DNA of 64,000 bases from Micavibrio_A sp041655955 (GTDB taxonomy: Bacteria; Pseudomonadota; Alphaproteobacteria; Micavibrionales; Micavibrionaceae): assembly GCA_041655955.1 (NCBI GenBank), contig JBBAEN010000002.1, positions 496,001 through 560,000 on the forward strand, written 5' to 3'. The notes beneath the pieces were generated by a model. It was not told the DNA's origin. It did not search any database and saw only the letters and a program-made list of their open reading frames with translations. The translations under genes and the position numbers were made by a program. Positions 43,169 through 52,442 of the stretch are shown here, piece after piece. Numbering within the stretch: position 1 is the stretch's first letter; each line of letters opens with the position of its first letter.

Positions 43169-43594
43169 ATGTTCTGTCAGGTTCTTCCTGGAGTGCGTTA
43201 CGCATTCACCGAAAAAGCACAGCTCCCTTCCATAGATTGCGATAATCACAAGCCTGCCTCGCGCATGGTCTTCACCCCCGAAGAACTGGGCGATTTAAAG
43301 GGCGTTTTCGCGCCCTATATCATCCAAAGGCGCGTGACGCCGCCTGTTTACAGAAAAGGCGAGGATCTGAGCTGCGTCGTGTTCAGCAAGGGCGAGAGTA
43401 CGGCCACGATGTTCGTTGTGGTGAAACAGCTTATGCCCGGTACGGTGCCGAGCTATACAATCAATTACGGCCTTGGCTACGAGCCGGGCTTCACACAGAA
43501 TTTCGACGAGGTCTTGCGGCTGGGGCGCATGCATATCGACCGTGTCTTTTCTGCACCGGAAGAGGCTTTGCAGTCCGGCTACGGGTTGACTTAA
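43169..43594 (+). CDS. Unrecognised 141-residue protein
   Basis: The ATG at 43169 has AGG about 10 nt upstream; a GTG at 43160 is an alternative. The product is soluble, with three Cys near the N-terminus (two within MFCQV and SIDCDN, one at LSCVVF). It has a beta-rich centre (SCVVFSKGESTATMFVVVKQ) and a C-terminal segment TQNFDEVLRLGRMHIDRVF. No domain is recognised. A TTGACA promoter lies upstream and icd starts 49 bp downstream. Confidence 0.6.
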   Translation: MFCQVLPGVRYAFTEKAQLPSIDCDNHKPASRMVFTPEELGDLKGVFAPYIIQRRVTPPVYRKGEDLSCVVFSKGESTATMFVVVKQLMPGTVPSYTINYGLGYEPGFTQNFDEVLRLGRMHIDRVFSAPEEALQSGYGLT

Positions 43595-43643
43595 GACCGC
43601 TCCCTGCCCATCTTTAAAGGGCTGGATTCAAAGGAGAGCGGGC

Positions 43644-44855
43644 ATGGCCAAAATCAAGGTGGATAATCCTGTCGTCGAAATAGACGGCGATGAGATGACA
43701 CGCATCATCTGGGCGATGATCAAGGAAAAATTTATCCATCCTTATCTGGATATCGATCTCAAATATTTCGATCTGGGCATTGAAAACCGCGACGCCACCG
43801 ACGATCAGGTGACGATCGACGCGGCCAACGCCATCAAACAATACCGCGTGGGCGTGAAATGCGCGACGATTACACCGGACGAGGCGCGGGTCGAGGAATT
43901 CGGCCTCAAGAAAATGTGGAAATCGCCGAACGGCACGATCCGCAACATCCTTGACGGCACTGTGTTCCGCGAACCCATCGTTTGTAAAAACGTCCCGCGC
44001 TATGTACCCGGCTGGACCCAGCCGATGGTGGTTGGCCGCCATGCGTTCGGCGATCAGTATAAGGCGACCGATCTGAAAATCCCGGGGCCGGGTAAATTGA
44101 AACTGGTCTATGAGCCGGAAGGCGGCACCGCGGAAGAATTCGAGATCTTCACCTTCAAAGGCCCCGGTGTCGCGATGGGCATGTATAACGTCGATGAAAG
44201 CATCAAGGGCTTCGCCCGCGCCTGTTTCAATTACGGGCTGGCCCGCGGCTATCCGGTCTATCTTTCGACGAAGAACACGATTTTGAAGGCCTATGACGGT
44301 AAATTCATGGATATTTTCGCCGCTATTTACGAGGAAGAATTCAAGGCGGCGTTCGAGGCGAAGAAACTCTGGTACGAACACAGGCTGATCGACGATATGG
44401 TCGCGTTCGCGGTCAAATCGAGCGGCGGGTTCGTCTGGGCCTGTAAAAACTATGACGGGGACGTGCAATCGGACGTGGTGGCACAAGGCTACGGCTCGCT
44501 GGGCCTGATGACCTCCGTCCTCCTGACGCCGGACGGGCAGGTCGTCGAAGCCGAAGCCGCCCACGGCACGGTCACGCGCCATTACCGCGAACACCAGAAG
44601 GGCAGGGAAACTTCGACCAACCCCATCGCCTCGATCTACGCCTGGACGCAAGGGCTGAAATATCGCGGGCGGTTCGACGGGAACGAACCCCTCATCAATT
44701 TTGCCACAATGTTGGAGCAATCCTGCGTCGAAACGGTCGAATCCGGCTCTATGACCAAGGATCTCGCCTTGCTGGTCGGGCCGCAGCAGGCTTTCTTGAC
44801 AACGGGGCAGTTTATGGACAAGGTCGCGCAAAATCTGGAAGCAAAGCTCTCCTGA
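43644..44855 (+). CDS. icd: NADP-dependent isocitrate dehydrogenase (eukaryote-like type)
   Basis: This 403-residue protein belongs to the dimeric IDH subfamily that includes mitochondrial IDH2 rather than E. coli Icd. It has EIDGDEMTRIIW at the start, SPNGTIRNILDGTVFREPI (substrate Ser/Asn/Arg residues), DMVAFAVKSSGGFVWACKNY DGD region (catalytic Lys and metal Asp), and EAAHGTVTRHYREHQKG at the NADP site. It oxidises isocitrate to 2-oxoglutarate. AAAGGAGAG precedes the ATG. Confidence 0.97.
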   Translation: MAKIKVDNPVVEIDGDEMTRIIWAMIKEKFIHPYLDIDLKYFDLGIENRDATDDQVTIDAANAIKQYRVGVKCATITPDEARVEEFGLKKMWKSPNGTIRNILDGTVFREPIVCKNVPRYVPGWTQPMVVGRHAFGDQYKATDLKIPGPGKLKLVYEPEGGTAEEFEIFTFKGPGVAMGMYNVDESIKGFARACFNYGLARGYPVYLSTKNTILKAYDGKFMDIFAAIYEEEFKAAFEAKKLWYEHRLIDDMVAFAVKSSGGFVWACKNYDGDVQSDVVAQGYGSLGLMTSVLLTPDGQVVEAEAAHGTVTRHYREHQKGRETSTNPIASIYAWTQGLKYRGRFDGNEPLINFATMLEQSCVETVESGSMTKDLALLVGPQQAFLTTGQFMDKVAQNLEAKLS

Positions 44856-44887
44856 CTGGCCCAACTTAGGTAGGAATAATAAAGAAT

Positions 44888-46057
44888 ATGGTATCAAGCT
44901 CTGTTTTCACCACGGCCGCCGCCATGGCGGTGACGCTCCTTCTGGTGGCCATGCCCGTATCTGCGGGCGCGCAAACCTATCAAAAGGATTATATCGGCAA
45001 GGCGCAGACCTATCGCGCGAAGTTCGAGGATACGCTCGTCCATCTGGCGCGGGAACATAATCTGGGCTTTGTCGAAATGCGCGCTGCGAACCCGCGCCTC
45101 GATCCGTGGCTGCCGGGAGAGGGGGCCAAAGTTATCCTGCCGACCCGGCATATTCTTCCCGACGCGCCGCGCGAGGGAATCGTCATCAACCTTGCGGAAA
45201 TGCGCCTTTATTATTTCCCTGCCGGTACGGCGGCGGAGCCGCCCAGCTATCCGATAAGCCCCGGCCGCGAGGGGCTTAGGACGCCCGTCGGCACGACCAC
45301 GATCCAGCGCAAGGTGGTAGGCCCGACATGGCGCCCGACCGCCCGTATGCGCAGCGAGGACCCTACCCTGCCGGCGGTTTTCCCGCCGGGGCCGGACAAT
45401 CCGCTCGGCACGCATGCCCTTTATCTCGGCTGGCCGGAATATCTTATCCACGGCACCAACAAGCCCTATGCAATCGGCAGGATGGCGTCATCGGGCTGTA
45501 TCCGCATGTATCCGGAGAGCGTGCGCGATCTCTATCCGCGCGTTCCCAACGGCACACGGGTGACGGTCGTCGATCAGCCTGTGAAAGTGGGCTGGATTGA
45601 CGACAAGATGTATGTCGAGGTATCGCCGACGCAAGAACAGTCAAAGCTCATTGAAAATCTTGGCGAACTTAGCTCCTACGAAATCACGGCGGATGATATG
45701 AAGCGCATCACGGCAAAAGCAGGCGGGCTGGCGGACAATATCGACTGGGATGCGGTGCGCAAGGCGGTGCGCGAGCATCGCGGCTATCCCGTGCCCGTTC
45801 TGGAGCGGGGCGGCGTTAAGGGCGCAAAGGTCATTGATGAAATGGACGATGAAGCGCCGCAGGAAGTGAGCGCAGCCCATAACGGCAAGGCCGCACAGGC
45901 CGTACAAGAAGCCGGGCCTGCGGAAAGAAATGCGCCGCAGGATGCCGGAGATGCGAAAGCGGGTGCGAAAGAGCAAAAACGGCCAGACGCGCCGGTTGCG
46001 AAAAAAATGTCTGAAGAGGCTCCCGCGCCGCGCCGCGCTATCACGCTCAATCCATAA
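44888..46057 (+). CDS. L,D-transpeptidase (ErfK/YbiS/YcfS type, YkuD domain)
   Basis: This 389-residue product has an N-terminal signal peptide (MAVTLLLVAMPVSAGAQT, cleavage near GAQ). A LysM-like cell-wall-binding segment (FEDTLVHLAREHNLGFVEMR, then AANPRLDPWLPG) follows, and then a YkuD domain with HGTNKPYAIG and ASSGCIRMYPE, which hold the catalytic His and Cys. The C-terminal 100 residues are Ala/Lys/Glu-rich and probably disordered. It forms 3-3 peptidoglycan crosslinks or attaches proteins to the wall. A strong terminator follows 32 bp after the stop. Confidence 0.92.
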   Translation: MVSSSVFTTAAAMAVTLLLVAMPVSAGAQTYQKDYIGKAQTYRAKFEDTLVHLAREHNLGFVEMRAANPRLDPWLPGEGAKVILPTRHILPDAPREGIVINLAEMRLYYFPAGTAAEPPSYPISPGREGLRTPVGTTTIQRKVVGPTWRPTARMRSEDPTLPAVFPPGPDNPLGTHALYLGWPEYLIHGTNKPYAIGRMASSGCIRMYPESVRDLYPRVPNGTRVTVVDQPVKVGWIDDKMYVEVSPTQEQSKLIENLGELSSYEITADDMKRITAKAGGLADNIDWDAVRKAVREHRGYPVPVLERGGVKGAKVIDEMDDEAPQEVSAAHNGKAAQAVQEAGPAERNAPQDAGDAKAGAKEQKRPDAPVAKKMSEEAPAPRRAITLNP

Positions 46058-46089
46058 CCGGTTGAAATATTGCTGACAGGAATAAAAGA

Positions 46090-46121
46090 AAAAACCCCGC
46101 CATGGCTTTGCGGGGTTTTTT
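46090..46121 (+). terminator. Intrinsic terminator of the L,D-transpeptidase gene
   Basis: AAAAACCCCGC (46090-46100) pairs with GCGGGGTTTTT (46110-46120) around nine bases, with a continuing T tract. Confidence 0.9.
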
Positions 46122-46388
46122 CTTTGCGGGATCTTTATGGCCCGCTCGCGGCGGAAGCGTGCCGGAAGCTGCGCCGGAAGCATGCCCGCCTCTGGAGGCA
46201 AAAAAGGATGGATACTCCCCCAAGATGGATACTCCCAAGGGGGGCACTCCCAAGCTGGGCACAAAAAAATAGGGCATGGCAGGATTTTTAAGGTGTTTCC
46301 CAGCCGAAAAATATATTGGCATCCGCAAATTTCAAAAGGGCCTTTAGAATCAGTGCGTGGTTCTGGCCGGGCGGTTCTTGCGGGGGAT
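46122..46388. repeat. Intergenic segment with short direct repeats
   Basis: No gene is supportable here. Between about 46200 and 46266 short units recur (GGATACTCCC twice, GCACTCCCAAG, AAGCTGGGCAC), giving a degenerate run of ACTCCC-AAG motifs. GCCGGAAGC occurs several times just before. The origin is unclear. Confidence 0.45.
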
Positions 46389-46688
46389 TTAATAGCGGAC
46401 GATCATATAGGTCAGCGCAAACAGGACGGGGGCGTAAAGCGGCGCGAAGTAAAACAGCTTGCCCCAGTTCCGGCGGATAAAAATTCCGGCGAAACCGATT
46501 GGCAGGCATCCTGTCCAGACGAAAACGGAACGCAGGATGACTTCATTTCCCCTGCCGCTTTCCGCCAGTTCCGCAGGGATCGCGTTTATCAGGATCAGGA
46601 GGTTGAAGGCAATGGCGAAGGCGGGCATGGCCGCAATCGCAATCAGAATAAAACCCGCCAAGCGTATCAGAAAATCTTTCCAGCTCAT
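46389..46688 (-). CDS. Small integral membrane protein of unknown function
   Basis: This 99-residue product starts at the ATG at 46688 (MSWKDFLIRL); a TTG at 46736 would add 16 residues. Three hydrophobic helices are predicted: FILIAIAAMPAFAIAFNLLI, SVFVWTGCLPIGFAGIF and YFAPLYAPVLFALTYMIV. There is no recognisable family and no clear ribosome site. It lies alone between two small-gene gaps. Confidence 0.6.
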   Translation of the reverse strand: MSWKDFLIRLAGFILIAIAAMPAFAIAFNLLILINAIPAELAESGRGNEVILRSVFVWTGCLPIGFAGIFIRRNWGKLFYFAPLYAPVLFALTYMIVRY

Positions 46689-46780
46689 GCGGCCAAGTAT
46701 TGCGCTTTTTTCGCCAAAAGAAAAGGCTGCCTGCAATAATGCAGACAGCCTTGAAATTCATAACCCCTTAGGGCGTGAAA

Positions 46781-46978
46781 TTACTTAACCTGGCGTGTTT
46801 CAAAAACAGGCTCGGCGGAGCGAACCGTCGTTTGTGCGGGTGCATGGCCAACCGTGCGCTCTTCGGAATAAGGAGCTTGCGTCAGTGTGTTGTCCGTGTA
46901 GCCCGTGCCCGTGGAAGAGCAAGCGGCAACGCCGGCAACGGAACCAAGAACCAGTACATTCATCAGAAGTTTTTTCAT
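46781..46978 (-). CDS. Small lipoprotein
   Basis: This 65-residue protein has a lipoprotein signal peptide (MKKLLMNVLVLGSVAGVAAC, lipobox VAAC, so acylated Cys20). A short Thr/Ser-rich hydrophilic tail follows, consistent with an envelope lipoprotein. AGAGGAT is well placed before the ATG. The family is not recognised; the mature part is under 50 residues, too short for a catalytic domain. Confidence 0.75.
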   Translation of the reverse strand: MKKLLMNVLVLGSVAGVAACSSTGTGYTDNTLTQAPYSEERTVGHAPAQTTVRSAEPVFETRQVK

Positions 46979-47206
46979 TGTCGTATCCTCTTGTGCTTAA
47001 GTGGAAGGTGCTAAATAAACGAGTTGACCATCGAGGAAAGCGTTGTAAGTCTTCCCGTCATTGGTAAATCCATGCCTTTATACAACGATAAGCCCGCCTC
47101 TCCAACCCCCCTTTTGCGAAAATTCAAAAGTTTTTCAATTGCTTTGGCATTTTAGCCACAGCCGGGGCGCATAAAAGGCGGGAGAGGGAACCATCAGGCA
47201 GGCTGG

Positions 47207-48565
47207 TTAGTTCTGGTTGTTTTTATGTATTTTCGCAAAATAGGCGTCTATGGCGTCAACCATGGAAGACGTGATTTTCCGTCTATAGGCGGGGGTGTTC
47301 AGCTTTTCCGCCTCGCCCTTGTTAGACATAAACCCCATTTCAAACAGAACGGACGGAATGTCGGGGGCCTTTAAAACCGCAAAGCCGGCATAGCGGTGTG
47401 GGCGTTCCAAAAGCCGGATACCTTGCCTTTGTGCCTGGGTTACGACCGTATTCGCAAAGAATTTGGACTGGTTCATCGTATCGCGCATGGCCAGATCGAT
47501 AAGGATATCCGCGACTTCCTTGTCTTCATGCGAGAGATCGATGCCTGCAATAAGGTCGGCGCGGTTTTCGCGGGCGGCGAGCTTGGCCGTCTGGGCGTCG
47601 GAAGCGGTGTTGGACAGCGTATAGATGGAAGCGCCGCTCACGGCGGCCTTGTCAATCGAGTCCGCGTGAAGGGAAATAAACAGGTCGGCCCCGTGCTTGC
47701 GGCCAATCGCGACCCTGTCCTGCAATCTTATGAAACGGTCGTTGGTGCGGGTCATATGGACGGTATAGCGCCCTGTTTTTTCAAGCTGCTGTTTTAATTC
47801 CAGCCCTGCGGCCAGCGTTATGCGCTTTTCCTGCAAGCCGCCGGGGCCGATAGCGCCCGGATCCTGCCCGCCATGGCCGGGATCGATGACCACGATATGT
47901 TTTTTAGGGGGGCTGCCCCGTTTCGGTGGCGCGGGCGCCGGGGGCGGGGTTGGGAGCTGGAGCGTCCCCGCCGCCGCCGGGGAAGGCGCGCCCTGCTGCG
48001 GCTTTTTCGGGGGTAGCTGGAGCGTTCCGGTCGCTGAAGACGTGGGTTGAGGCGGCGGGGCCTGTGCCGCGCCCTTGCCGCTGACGGGGTTAAGCTGTAA
48101 TTGCGGGGCGTCGGAGTTGAGGGAGCCGAAAATCCGCTCCTGCGCCGGATTCCAGCCGGAGGGCGGCTTTGCAATATCCATTACGATACGGTCTGAAATA
48201 GCGTCGCTGCGCGGCAGGAAAAAAGCGCTTTTAAGGGTGACATTCTGCTCTAGCTCGATAACGACCCGCGCTATGCCGGGCTGGAGCATGCCGTGGCGGA
48301 CGCCCTTGACCATCGAGGCCGGCGCGTTTTGGGGCTGTCCCGCGCGCCAGTCCAGCGCCGGCAGGTCGAGAACCAGCCTTGGAGGATTCTGTAAAGTAAA
48401 AGCACGGAATTGCGTATGGCGGGAAAGATCGACCACGATGCGGGTTTTGTCCGGATGGGTTCCGATACGCACCGAATTAACGGAAAGCGCTTCCTGCGCC
48501 ATGGTTTTTGCGGGCAGGGCGGCAGCACAGAGCAGGGCTGTCAGGATAATGATAAAAACGCGCAC
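47207..48565 (-). CDS. N-acetylmuramoyl-L-alanine amidase, AmiC type
   Basis: The preferred start is a GTG at 48565, which puts a signal peptide (VRVFIIILTALLCAAALPA) at the very N-terminus and gives 452 residues; the frame stays open upstream to an ATG at 48742. An AMIN domain (VRIGTHPDKTRIVVDLSRH) targets septal peptidoglycan. A Pro/Ala/Gln linker with the repeated TLQLP unit follows, then an Amidase_3 domain with VIDPGHGGQDPGA (Zn His), QEKRI (Zn Glu), ISLHAD (Zn His) and VLFEMGFMSN (catalytic Glu). It splits daughter-cell wall during division. Confidence 0.92.
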   Translation of the reverse strand: MRVFIIILTALLCAAALPAKTMAQEALSVNSVRIGTHPDKTRIVVDLSRHTQFRAFTLQNPPRLVLDLPALDWRAGQPQNAPASMVKGVRHGMLQPGIARVVIELEQNVTLKSAFFLPRSDAISDRIVMDIAKPPSGWNPAQERIFGSLNSDAPQLQLNPVSGKGAAQAPPPQPTSSATGTLQLPPKKPQQGAPSPAAAGTLQLPTPPPAPAPPKRGSPPKKHIVVIDPGHGGQDPGAIGPGGLQEKRITLAAGLELKQQLEKTGRYTVHMTRTNDRFIRLQDRVAIGRKHGADLFISLHADSIDKAAVSGASIYTLSNTASDAQTAKLAARENRADLIAGIDLSHEDKEVADILIDLAMRDTMNQSKFFANTVVTQAQRQGIRLLERPHRYAGFAVLKAPDIPSVLFEMGFMSNKGEAEKLNTPAYRRKITSSMVDAIDAYFAKIHKNNQN

Positions 48566-49186
48566 GAGAAAGAGATTCCGTAAACTGAGCTTCGGGTAAA
48601 TCAGAATACAAACATATGATGGATTTGCAAAGTTTTTAGAGGAAAGAAGCCACGGCAATTTGCAACAAAGCGAAAGCTTTTTGAAAACGGTTTTGATGGT
48701 ATGCATTTCACAGGGAAGGGCGCGAAAACTTTGCCTGACCATTTTTAACCTGCCCGGTTAATCTCCTGCTCTTAAAACCCTGCCCAAAGCCCTGCCTCGA
48801 TTATTTTCATCCCGCCGGTTGCTTGCCATAACGCATGACTTGCGGGGCCGGAACTTTTACATTGTATCTTAACCCTCATCTGTGTATTGTTTTTTTCAAG
48901 CGACCCGTTGCGGCCATGCAGTTGTTACTAATTATCTGATTTTAAAAGGTTTCGCTGGCTGTTACGGACAAAGATAGGCTCTCCCCGCCCGGAAAATCCG
49001 GCGCGATGCGCGAAGATGAAAGAGCCGACCTGATAAACGGTTGGTGTCTTTTAAAAAGACCGTAGCAGCTCCAATGGCTCTGGCCGGGGCCGTCTATCTT
49101 CCCTGATTGAATTTTTTGGCGCGGAGCGCCTTATCCTTCCTCGTCGCTTGAAGGTATGCGGGCCGCTCGCGCTGGAGGAATTATCC
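48566..49186 (+). promoter_or_regulatory. Long leader/promoter region of rne
   Basis: More than 600 bp precede the RNase E ATG without a supportable gene. The last 210 bp are structured. GGCTCT (48977-48982) can pair with AGAGCC (49021-49026), but so can a second GGCTCT (49076-49081), giving two exclusive folds; between them lies GTCTTT/AAAGAC (about 49045-49060). RNase E genes commonly have long leaders through which the enzyme controls its own mRNA, so this region is a plausible autoregulatory 5' UTR. The left part also serves the divergent amidase gene. Confidence 0.5.
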
Positions 49187-52024
49187 ATGCCTAAAACCAT
49201 GCTTATCGACGCAACGCATGCCGAAGAAACGCGCGTTGCCGTCGTCGATGGACACCGCCTTGTTGAATATGATTATGAAAGCAAGGTCAGAAAACAACTT
49301 AAAGGTTCCGTCTTCCTGGCCAAAGTCACACGGGTCGAACCGTCCCTGCAGGCCGCTTTCGTCAATTTCGGCGGCAACCGCCACGGCTTTTTGCCTTTTT
49401 CCGAAATCCATCCCGATTATTTCCGCATTCCCATTGCCGACCGCGAGGCGCTGATTGCCGCCCAGCAGGCCGAGCTTGAAGAGCATGACGAGGAAATGGA
49501 ACAGGCTGAAGCCGCTATCGAACAGCAAGCCACCGAAGGGGACGGCTCTGAGGAGGGCGAAGAAGAAGAGGACGAATTGGAGCCTGTCGTCGAAGTCGGC
49601 GGCGATGACCAGCCTTTTGACGAGGAAGGCGAGGAAGAAGCAGGCGAGGACGGGGAAGCGCAAGGCGCAGCCAAAGCCAAAGCCCCCGCTGCCCGCGCTG
49701 ACGCAAAGGCGCCTGTCGCGGCGAACGGAGCCGGCACTGAAGATAGTGCCGAAAATGGCGCCGAAGAGGGGGAGGACAGTGAAGAGGCGTCCGGCGCCGC
49801 AATCGCGATGCGCGCATCCTCCGATATTATACAAGGGCCTGCTGCGGAAGAAGATGACGCAGAAGGGGATCATGATTTCTCCGGGGACGACCATGGCGAC
49901 GAAGATGCCGATATGGAAGGCTCCGCTGAGGACGCAGAGGCCGGAGATTCGGATGAAGGCGAGGGTGAAGGGGAAGGCGATAATGCCCGCTCTTTCCGCC
50001 GTGACAGGAACCGTGGCCGTAACAATAGCCGCGGCGGACGCGGTGGACGGGGCCGCCGTTTCGGCGGCCGCCACAGCAGCGCCGATCGCGACGACCGCTC
50101 GGTCGATACGCTGGGCGGCGACGGGGTCGATGGTGACCGCCCGTTCCGTTATAATTTGCGCAAATCCTATAAAATCCAGGAAGTCATCAAGCGCGGCCAG
50201 ATCATGCTGATTCAGGTCAGCAAGGAAGAGCGCGGCAATAAAGGCGCCGCCGTCACGACGTATCTTTCCATGCCGGGCCGTTATTGCGTCCTGATGCCGA
50301 ATTCCCCGCGCGGCGGCGGCGTTTCGCGTAAAATTGCGGCCTTCAAGGATCGTAAGCGCATGAAGGAAATCCTGGACGATCTGTCCGTGCCGGAAGGCAT
50401 GTCGGTCATCCTGCGCACAGCCGGTGTTGCGCGCACGAAAGTCGAAATCAAACGCGACCTCGACTATCTCACGCGGCTTTGGAACACGATCCGCGAACAC
50501 ACGCTGCAATCGACCGCGCCCGCGCTTATTTACGAGGAAGGTAACCTTATCAAGCGCGCCATCCGCGACCTGTATTCGCGCGACATCGAAGATGTCCATG
50601 TATCGGGTGAGGGCGGGTATAAGGCCGCCAAGGAATTTATGAAGATGCTGATGCCTTCGCACGCGAAGAAGGTGCAGGAATATAAAGATCAGCGCGTACC
50701 GATGTTCTATAAATTCGGCGTTGAAAACCAGATTGCCGATATTGGCGAACCCGTCGTTAATTTGAAATCCGGCGGTTATCTCGTCATCAACCCGACCGAA
50801 GCGCTGGTTTCGGTTGACGTGAACTCAGGCCGCGCGACGAAAGAGCGGCATATCGAGGAAACCGCCCTGAAAACCAACCTTGAAGCGGCGGACGAGGTCG
50901 CACGGCAATTGCGCCTGCGCGATCTTGGCGGGCTCGTGGTGGTGGACTTCATCGACATGGAAGACCGCCGCAACAACCGCAAGGTCGAACAGCGTTTGCG
51001 CGACGCGCTTTCCAACGACCGCGCGCGTATTCAGGTCGGGCGTATTTCGTCCTTCGGCCTGCTCGAACTCTCGCGCCAGCGCCTCAACCCGTCGCTGGCC
51101 GAAGCGCAGCAGGAAATCTGCCCGCATTGCGCCGGAACGGGCCGCGTGAAAACGCTCGATTTCTCGGCCATTACCATCGTCCGCGCTCTCGAAGCCGAAG
51201 GCGTCAAGGGCAAGAACAACGACATTATCGTGACATTGGCCCCGTCCGTCGCCATGTATGTGCTGAACAATAAGCGCGGCCTTTTGGCGGATATTGAATC
51301 GCGTTACGGATTCACCGTGCGTTTTGAAACGGATGAAACGCTTTCGACATCGCAATTCACGCTGGAGGCTTGCGCCCGCGCGGCGGCGAAGGTCAGCAAC
51401 GGCATTACGTCGGTCGCCGTCGATGATTATCCCGATGACGATTCCGAAGATGAGGCGGATAGATCCGCGGGCGGTGATGAGGATAACGAGGATAATAACG
51501 AGCAGCGGGACAGAAGCCGCCGCCGTGGCCGCCGCGGCGGACGCGGGCGTGGCCGTGGCCGCGAGCGTGACGGCCAACAGTCCTCCGCAGACGATAACGG
51601 CAATGACGGCGCGGCGCGCGGCGACGATGAAAGCGGCGATTCTGCCGGCAACCGTTCCGAAGCGGCAGAGGATGATGCGGACGACGATCGCGGCAACCGC
51701 GCCCCCCGTGAAGAAAACGGGGAAGGCGAAGGACGCAGCCGCCGTGGCGGCCGCAACCGCCGCGAGGGGCGCAGCCGTAATCAAGGGGGCCGCAGCCGCG
51801 AAGATGGCGGTCAAGCGGATGAGGGAGCGGAACGCGCCGCCCCTGCCGCGCGGCCGCAACCGTCCAATGCGGCATCCCCCCTTCAAACGATTGCTGCAAG
51901 GGCTTCCAACGATACGGAATCAGCGCCGGTAGCGGCGGGGGCCGAGCCGTCCCGCGACTATGAAACCGTCAATCAGGCGCCGGAGAAAAAAAAACGCGGC
52001 TGGTGGAACAAGCTGATTGAATAG
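49187..52024 (+). CDS. rne: Ribonuclease E
   Basis: The start at 49187 (MPKTMLIDATH) has GGAGGA 8 nt upstream. The 945-residue product opens with an S1 domain that is interrupted after about residue 85 by a 210-residue acidic/Gly-Arg insertion; the S1 part resumes at FRYNLRKSYKIQEVIKRGQI. The catalytic DNase I-like region follows with SVDVNSGR and VVDFIDMED (metal Asp residues) and the Zn-link CPHCAGTGR. The C-terminal 230 residues are disordered with RGRGRGRGRE-type basic patches and a conserved-looking end KKKRGWWNKLIE, likely degradosome contacts. It initiates mRNA decay and processes rRNA and tRNA. Confidence 0.95.
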   Translation: MPKTMLIDATHAEETRVAVVDGHRLVEYDYESKVRKQLKGSVFLAKVTRVEPSLQAAFVNFGGNRHGFLPFSEIHPDYFRIPIADREALIAAQQAELEEHDEEMEQAEAAIEQQATEGDGSEEGEEEEDELEPVVEVGGDDQPFDEEGEEEAGEDGEAQGAAKAKAPAARADAKAPVAANGAGTEDSAENGAEEGEDSEEASGAAIAMRASSDIIQGPAAEEDDAEGDHDFSGDDHGDEDADMEGSAEDAEAGDSDEGEGEGEGDNARSFRRDRNRGRNNSRGGRGGRGRRFGGRHSSADRDDRSVDTLGGDGVDGDRPFRYNLRKSYKIQEVIKRGQIMLIQVSKEERGNKGAAVTTYLSMPGRYCVLMPNSPRGGGVSRKIAAFKDRKRMKEILDDLSVPEGMSVILRTAGVARTKVEIKRDLDYLTRLWNTIREHTLQSTAPALIYEEGNLIKRAIRDLYSRDIEDVHVSGEGGYKAAKEFMKMLMPSHAKKVQEYKDQRVPMFYKFGVENQIADIGEPVVNLKSGGYLVINPTEALVSVDVNSGRATKERHIEETALKTNLEAADEVARQLRLRDLGGLVVVDFIDMEDRRNNRKVEQRLRDALSNDRARIQVGRISSFGLLELSRQRLNPSLAEAQQEICPHCAGTGRVKTLDFSAITIVRALEAEGVKGKNNDIIVTLAPSVAMYVLNNKRGLLADIESRYGFTVRFETDETLSTSQFTLEACARAAAKVSNGITSVAVDDYPDDDSEDEADRSAGGDEDNEDNNEQRDRSRRRGRRGGRGRGRGRERDGQQSSADDNGNDGAARGDDESGDSAGNRSEAAEDDADDDRGNRAPREENGEGEGRSRRGGRNRREGRSRNQGGRSREDGGQADEGAERAAPAARPQPSNAASPLQTIAARASNDTESAPVAAGAEPSRDYETVNQAPEKKKRGWWNKLIE

Positions 52025-52062
52025 GAGAAGGGCAAGCCCCTGATTCTTGAGAAATTTGAAAA

Positions 52063-52090
52063 GGCAGCGGAGGGTTCCGCTGTCTTTTTT
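52063..52090 (+). terminator. Intrinsic terminator of rne
   Basis: GGCAGCGGA (52063-52071) pairs with TCCGCTGTC (52076-52084, one G-T) around GGGT, and is followed by TTTTTT. Confidence 0.85.
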
Positions 52091-52231
52091 CATGGGGCGT
52101 GAGCGGCAAAAAGAAAAGAGCCGCCGGAATAGATAAAATGCTTCCTATTTTTTATCCGGCCTTAATTCTTTTAAATTAACATAAGTAATAAGCGATGCTG
52201 GACAGGGTTTTTAAAAAGCTCCGGATGTAAT

Positions 52232-52442
52232 AAAAATGCGCTCCCTCCTTAAGGGAGCCATATTCTCCGGCGCTTTTAAGCATGCGCTTTACGGGTTTCC
52301 GTCTTGTTGGTTCCCGTCTGCTTGTCTGGGTTTTTCGGGAGTTTTGCCCCCGCATTCTCCCTGCTCCCGAAGGCCATTTCAAGGGCAGGCAGGCGTTTTC
52401 GTCCCCTTGGCCGCTGGAAGAAATTCCAGCGGCTCTTTTTTG
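52232..52442 (+). ncRNA. Structured leader or small RNA ending in a strong terminator
   Basis: This stretch between rne and the gene at 52517 has no coding frame of note. It contains a hairpin GCTCCCT/AGGGAGC (about 52232-52258), ACGGG/CCCGT, a long-range TTCGGGAG/CTCCCGAA (about 52338-52370), and a perfect terminator GCCGCTGGAA/TTCCAGCGGC (52410-52419 with 52424-52433) followed by TCTTTTTT. Only the plus-strand orientation has the T tract. It is either an independent small RNA or an attenuated leader of the next gene. I do not recognise a known family. Confidence 0.45.

Noticed and set aside
43614..44897. 427-codon minus-strand open frame over icd
   Set aside because: Antisense of isocitrate dehydrogenase; no recognisable domain.
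51405..51899. 164-codon minus-strand Arg/Gly/His-rich frame
   Set aside because: Mirror of the low-complexity C-terminal tail of RNase E.
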